Below the pieces are notes generated by a model that ran no database searches, had not been told where the DNA came from, and was given only the letters and a program-made list of their open reading frames with translations. Below, piece after piece: positions 6,376-6,923 of a stretch of DNA of 6,923 bases. Both the position numbers and the translations under genes were made by a program. The stretch's first letter is position 1. Each line of letters starts with the position of its first letter. Location: NCBI GenBank assembly GCA_014728875.1, contig WJKV01000020.1, positions 1 through 6,923 of the forward strand, given 5' to 3'. The stretch is from Candidatus Woesearchaeota archaeon (GTDB taxonomy: Archaea > Nanobdellota > Nanobdellia > Woesearchaeales > WJKV01).

Positions 6376-6383
6376 TTTATATA
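6376..6383 (+). promoter_or_regulatory. Archaeal TATA box for the lipoprotein gene
   Basis: TTTATATA begins 3 nt after the stop codon of the preceding gene and 42 nt before the lipoprotein ATG. Transcription would start near 6403-6408, just at the SD, giving a very short leader. It implies that the two same-strand genes are not one obligatory operon. Confidence 0.65.
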
Positions 6384-6405
6384 GTCTTCATCCATGCTTT
6401 TTCTT

Positions 6406-6412
6406 GAGGTGA
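6406..6412 (+). promoter_or_regulatory. Shine-Dalgarno site of the lipoprotein gene
   Basis: GAGGTGA matches the 16S anti-SD well and ends 5 nt before the ATG at 6418, fixing that start over the neighbouring ATGs at 6413 and 6427. Confidence 0.75.
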
Positions 6413-6417
6413 ATGCT

Positions 6418-6923
6418 ATGAAAAAAATGCTTATTGCGATTGTACTTATCAGTTTGTTTATTCTGGCGGGTTGCGCAAAGCAGGAAATAGAGCCTGTTGT
6501 CGAAGAGACAGAAGAACCTGAACAGATGCAGGAAACAGAGACAGAGATGCCGGCTGAGGAAACAGGAGCAGAAGAGATGCAGGAAACTGAAGCAGAAACA
6601 GCAGAAACAGATGTACAAGAGATGGAAGAGCCTGCTGAAGAAGAAGAGATGGTAGAGGAAGCGGACATAAGTGAAGCTGCAGGAGAGCTGGTATTTGATG
6701 TTGAATGCGACGGCAGCACAAGGACTGTCTGGTTCAAGCTGGCGAACCCAGAAGAGAGGGACCTGTATTTCGCGACAGTGCATCCCATGGAAAGAAACAA
6801 ATACTATCCTGCGAAAATATCATTGAACGGAAGAGACATGGGAGATATGAAGGAGATCTGCGGCAGTTTGAAAGTGCCTGTGGGAGAGGTTGTGAACTGC
6901 GAGAAAACCTTCCCAGAGCCAAG
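6418..6923 (+). CDS. Lipoprotein with Glu-rich linker, unknown C-terminal domain (3' partial)
   Basis: The frame runs off the right edge after 168 codons. It starts MKKMLIAIVLISLFILAGC, a short signal peptide with a textbook lipobox LAGC (16-19), so Cys19 is the likely lipidated residue and the protein sits on the outer face of the membrane. Residues 22-82 form a low-complexity acidic linker with 27 Glu, built from imperfect units such as MQETE and encoded by related DNA repeats. From about 88 the composition becomes normal: LVFDVECDGSTRTVWFKLAN and later strands with Cys97, Cys148 and Cys161, resembling a small beta-sandwich. I cannot name this domain. The linker probably holds the domain away from the membrane, as in solute-binding lipoproteins, but ligand or partner is unknown. 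An SD at 5 nt and a TATA box support the start. Confidence 0.85.
   Translation, partial: MKKMLIAIVLISLFILAGCAKQEIEPVVEETEEPEQMQETETEMPAEETGAEEMQETEAETAETDVQEMEEPAEEEEMVEEADISEAAGELVFDVECDGSTRTVWFKLANPEERDLYFATVHPMERNKYYPAKISLNGRDMGDMKEICGSLKVPVGEVVNCEKTFPEP
6524..6587 (+). repeat. Internal repeats coding for the acidic linker
   Basis: AGATGCAGGAAAC occurs at 6524-6536 and again at 6575-6587, exactly 51 bp (17 codons) apart, within GA-rich sequence coding for Met-Gln-Glu-Thr-Glu units. In-frame spacing suggests the linker grew by duplication. Confidence 0.5.

Noticed and set aside
6336..6800. Minus-strand Ser-rich frames opposite the lipoprotein gene
   Set aside because: The Ser and Leu runs are the complement of GA-rich codons of the acidic linker. 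The lipobox, SD and TATA box support the plus strand.
1..6923. CRISPR array, tRNA/rRNA, insertion sequence or phage genes
   Set aside because: No regularly spaced repeats, RNA gene motifs, transposase or phage-like proteins were seen on either strand.

Overview
The window looks archaeal, most plausibly from a small-genome or DPANN-type lineage such as a Woesearchaeota-like organism. The lineage is inference. What the sequence shows directly: TTTATATA or TTTAAATA boxes sit at promoter distance before separately transcribed genes, arginine is coded almost entirely by AGA/AGG, the Shine-Dalgarno sites match an ordinary anti-SD, and there is a radical SAM protein of the tetraether-synthase (Tes/MJ0619, COG1964) type.

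Layout: (1) 2-2895, plus strand, a tightly coupled pair. It consists of a membrane-anchored FecR-domain protein with a long charged helical tail (5' end probably outside the window) and a complete CHASE2-4TM-class III nucleotide cyclase. The two overlap by one base (TAATG). (2) 2896-3019, an intergenic region holding a terminator-like hairpin and two outward-facing TATA boxes that form a perfect 10-bp inverted repeat. (3) 3020-4672, plus strand, the Tes-like radical SAM protein. (4) 4691-5473, minus strand, a membrane-anchored SIMPL/DUF541 protein that converges on the radical SAM gene across an 18-bp gap. (5) 5474-5719, a divergent promoter region. (6) 5720-6373, plus strand, an unrecognised secreted protein. 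(7) 6418 to the right edge, plus strand, a lipoprotein with an acidic linker, truncated by the window.

Every protein except the radical SAM enzyme appears to be membrane-anchored or exported, so this is largely a cell-envelope neighbourhood. The most notable unit is the FecR/CHASE2-cyclase pair. Its predicted topology puts the FecR domain and the CHASE2 sensor on the same outer face of the membrane and the cyclase in the cytoplasm. That suggests a two-protein extracellular sensing unit that makes a cyclic nucleotide. Such an architecture is familiar in bacteria and unexpected in an archaeon, so transfer from bacteria is likely. No RNA gene, mobile element, CRISPR array or integration site was seen.
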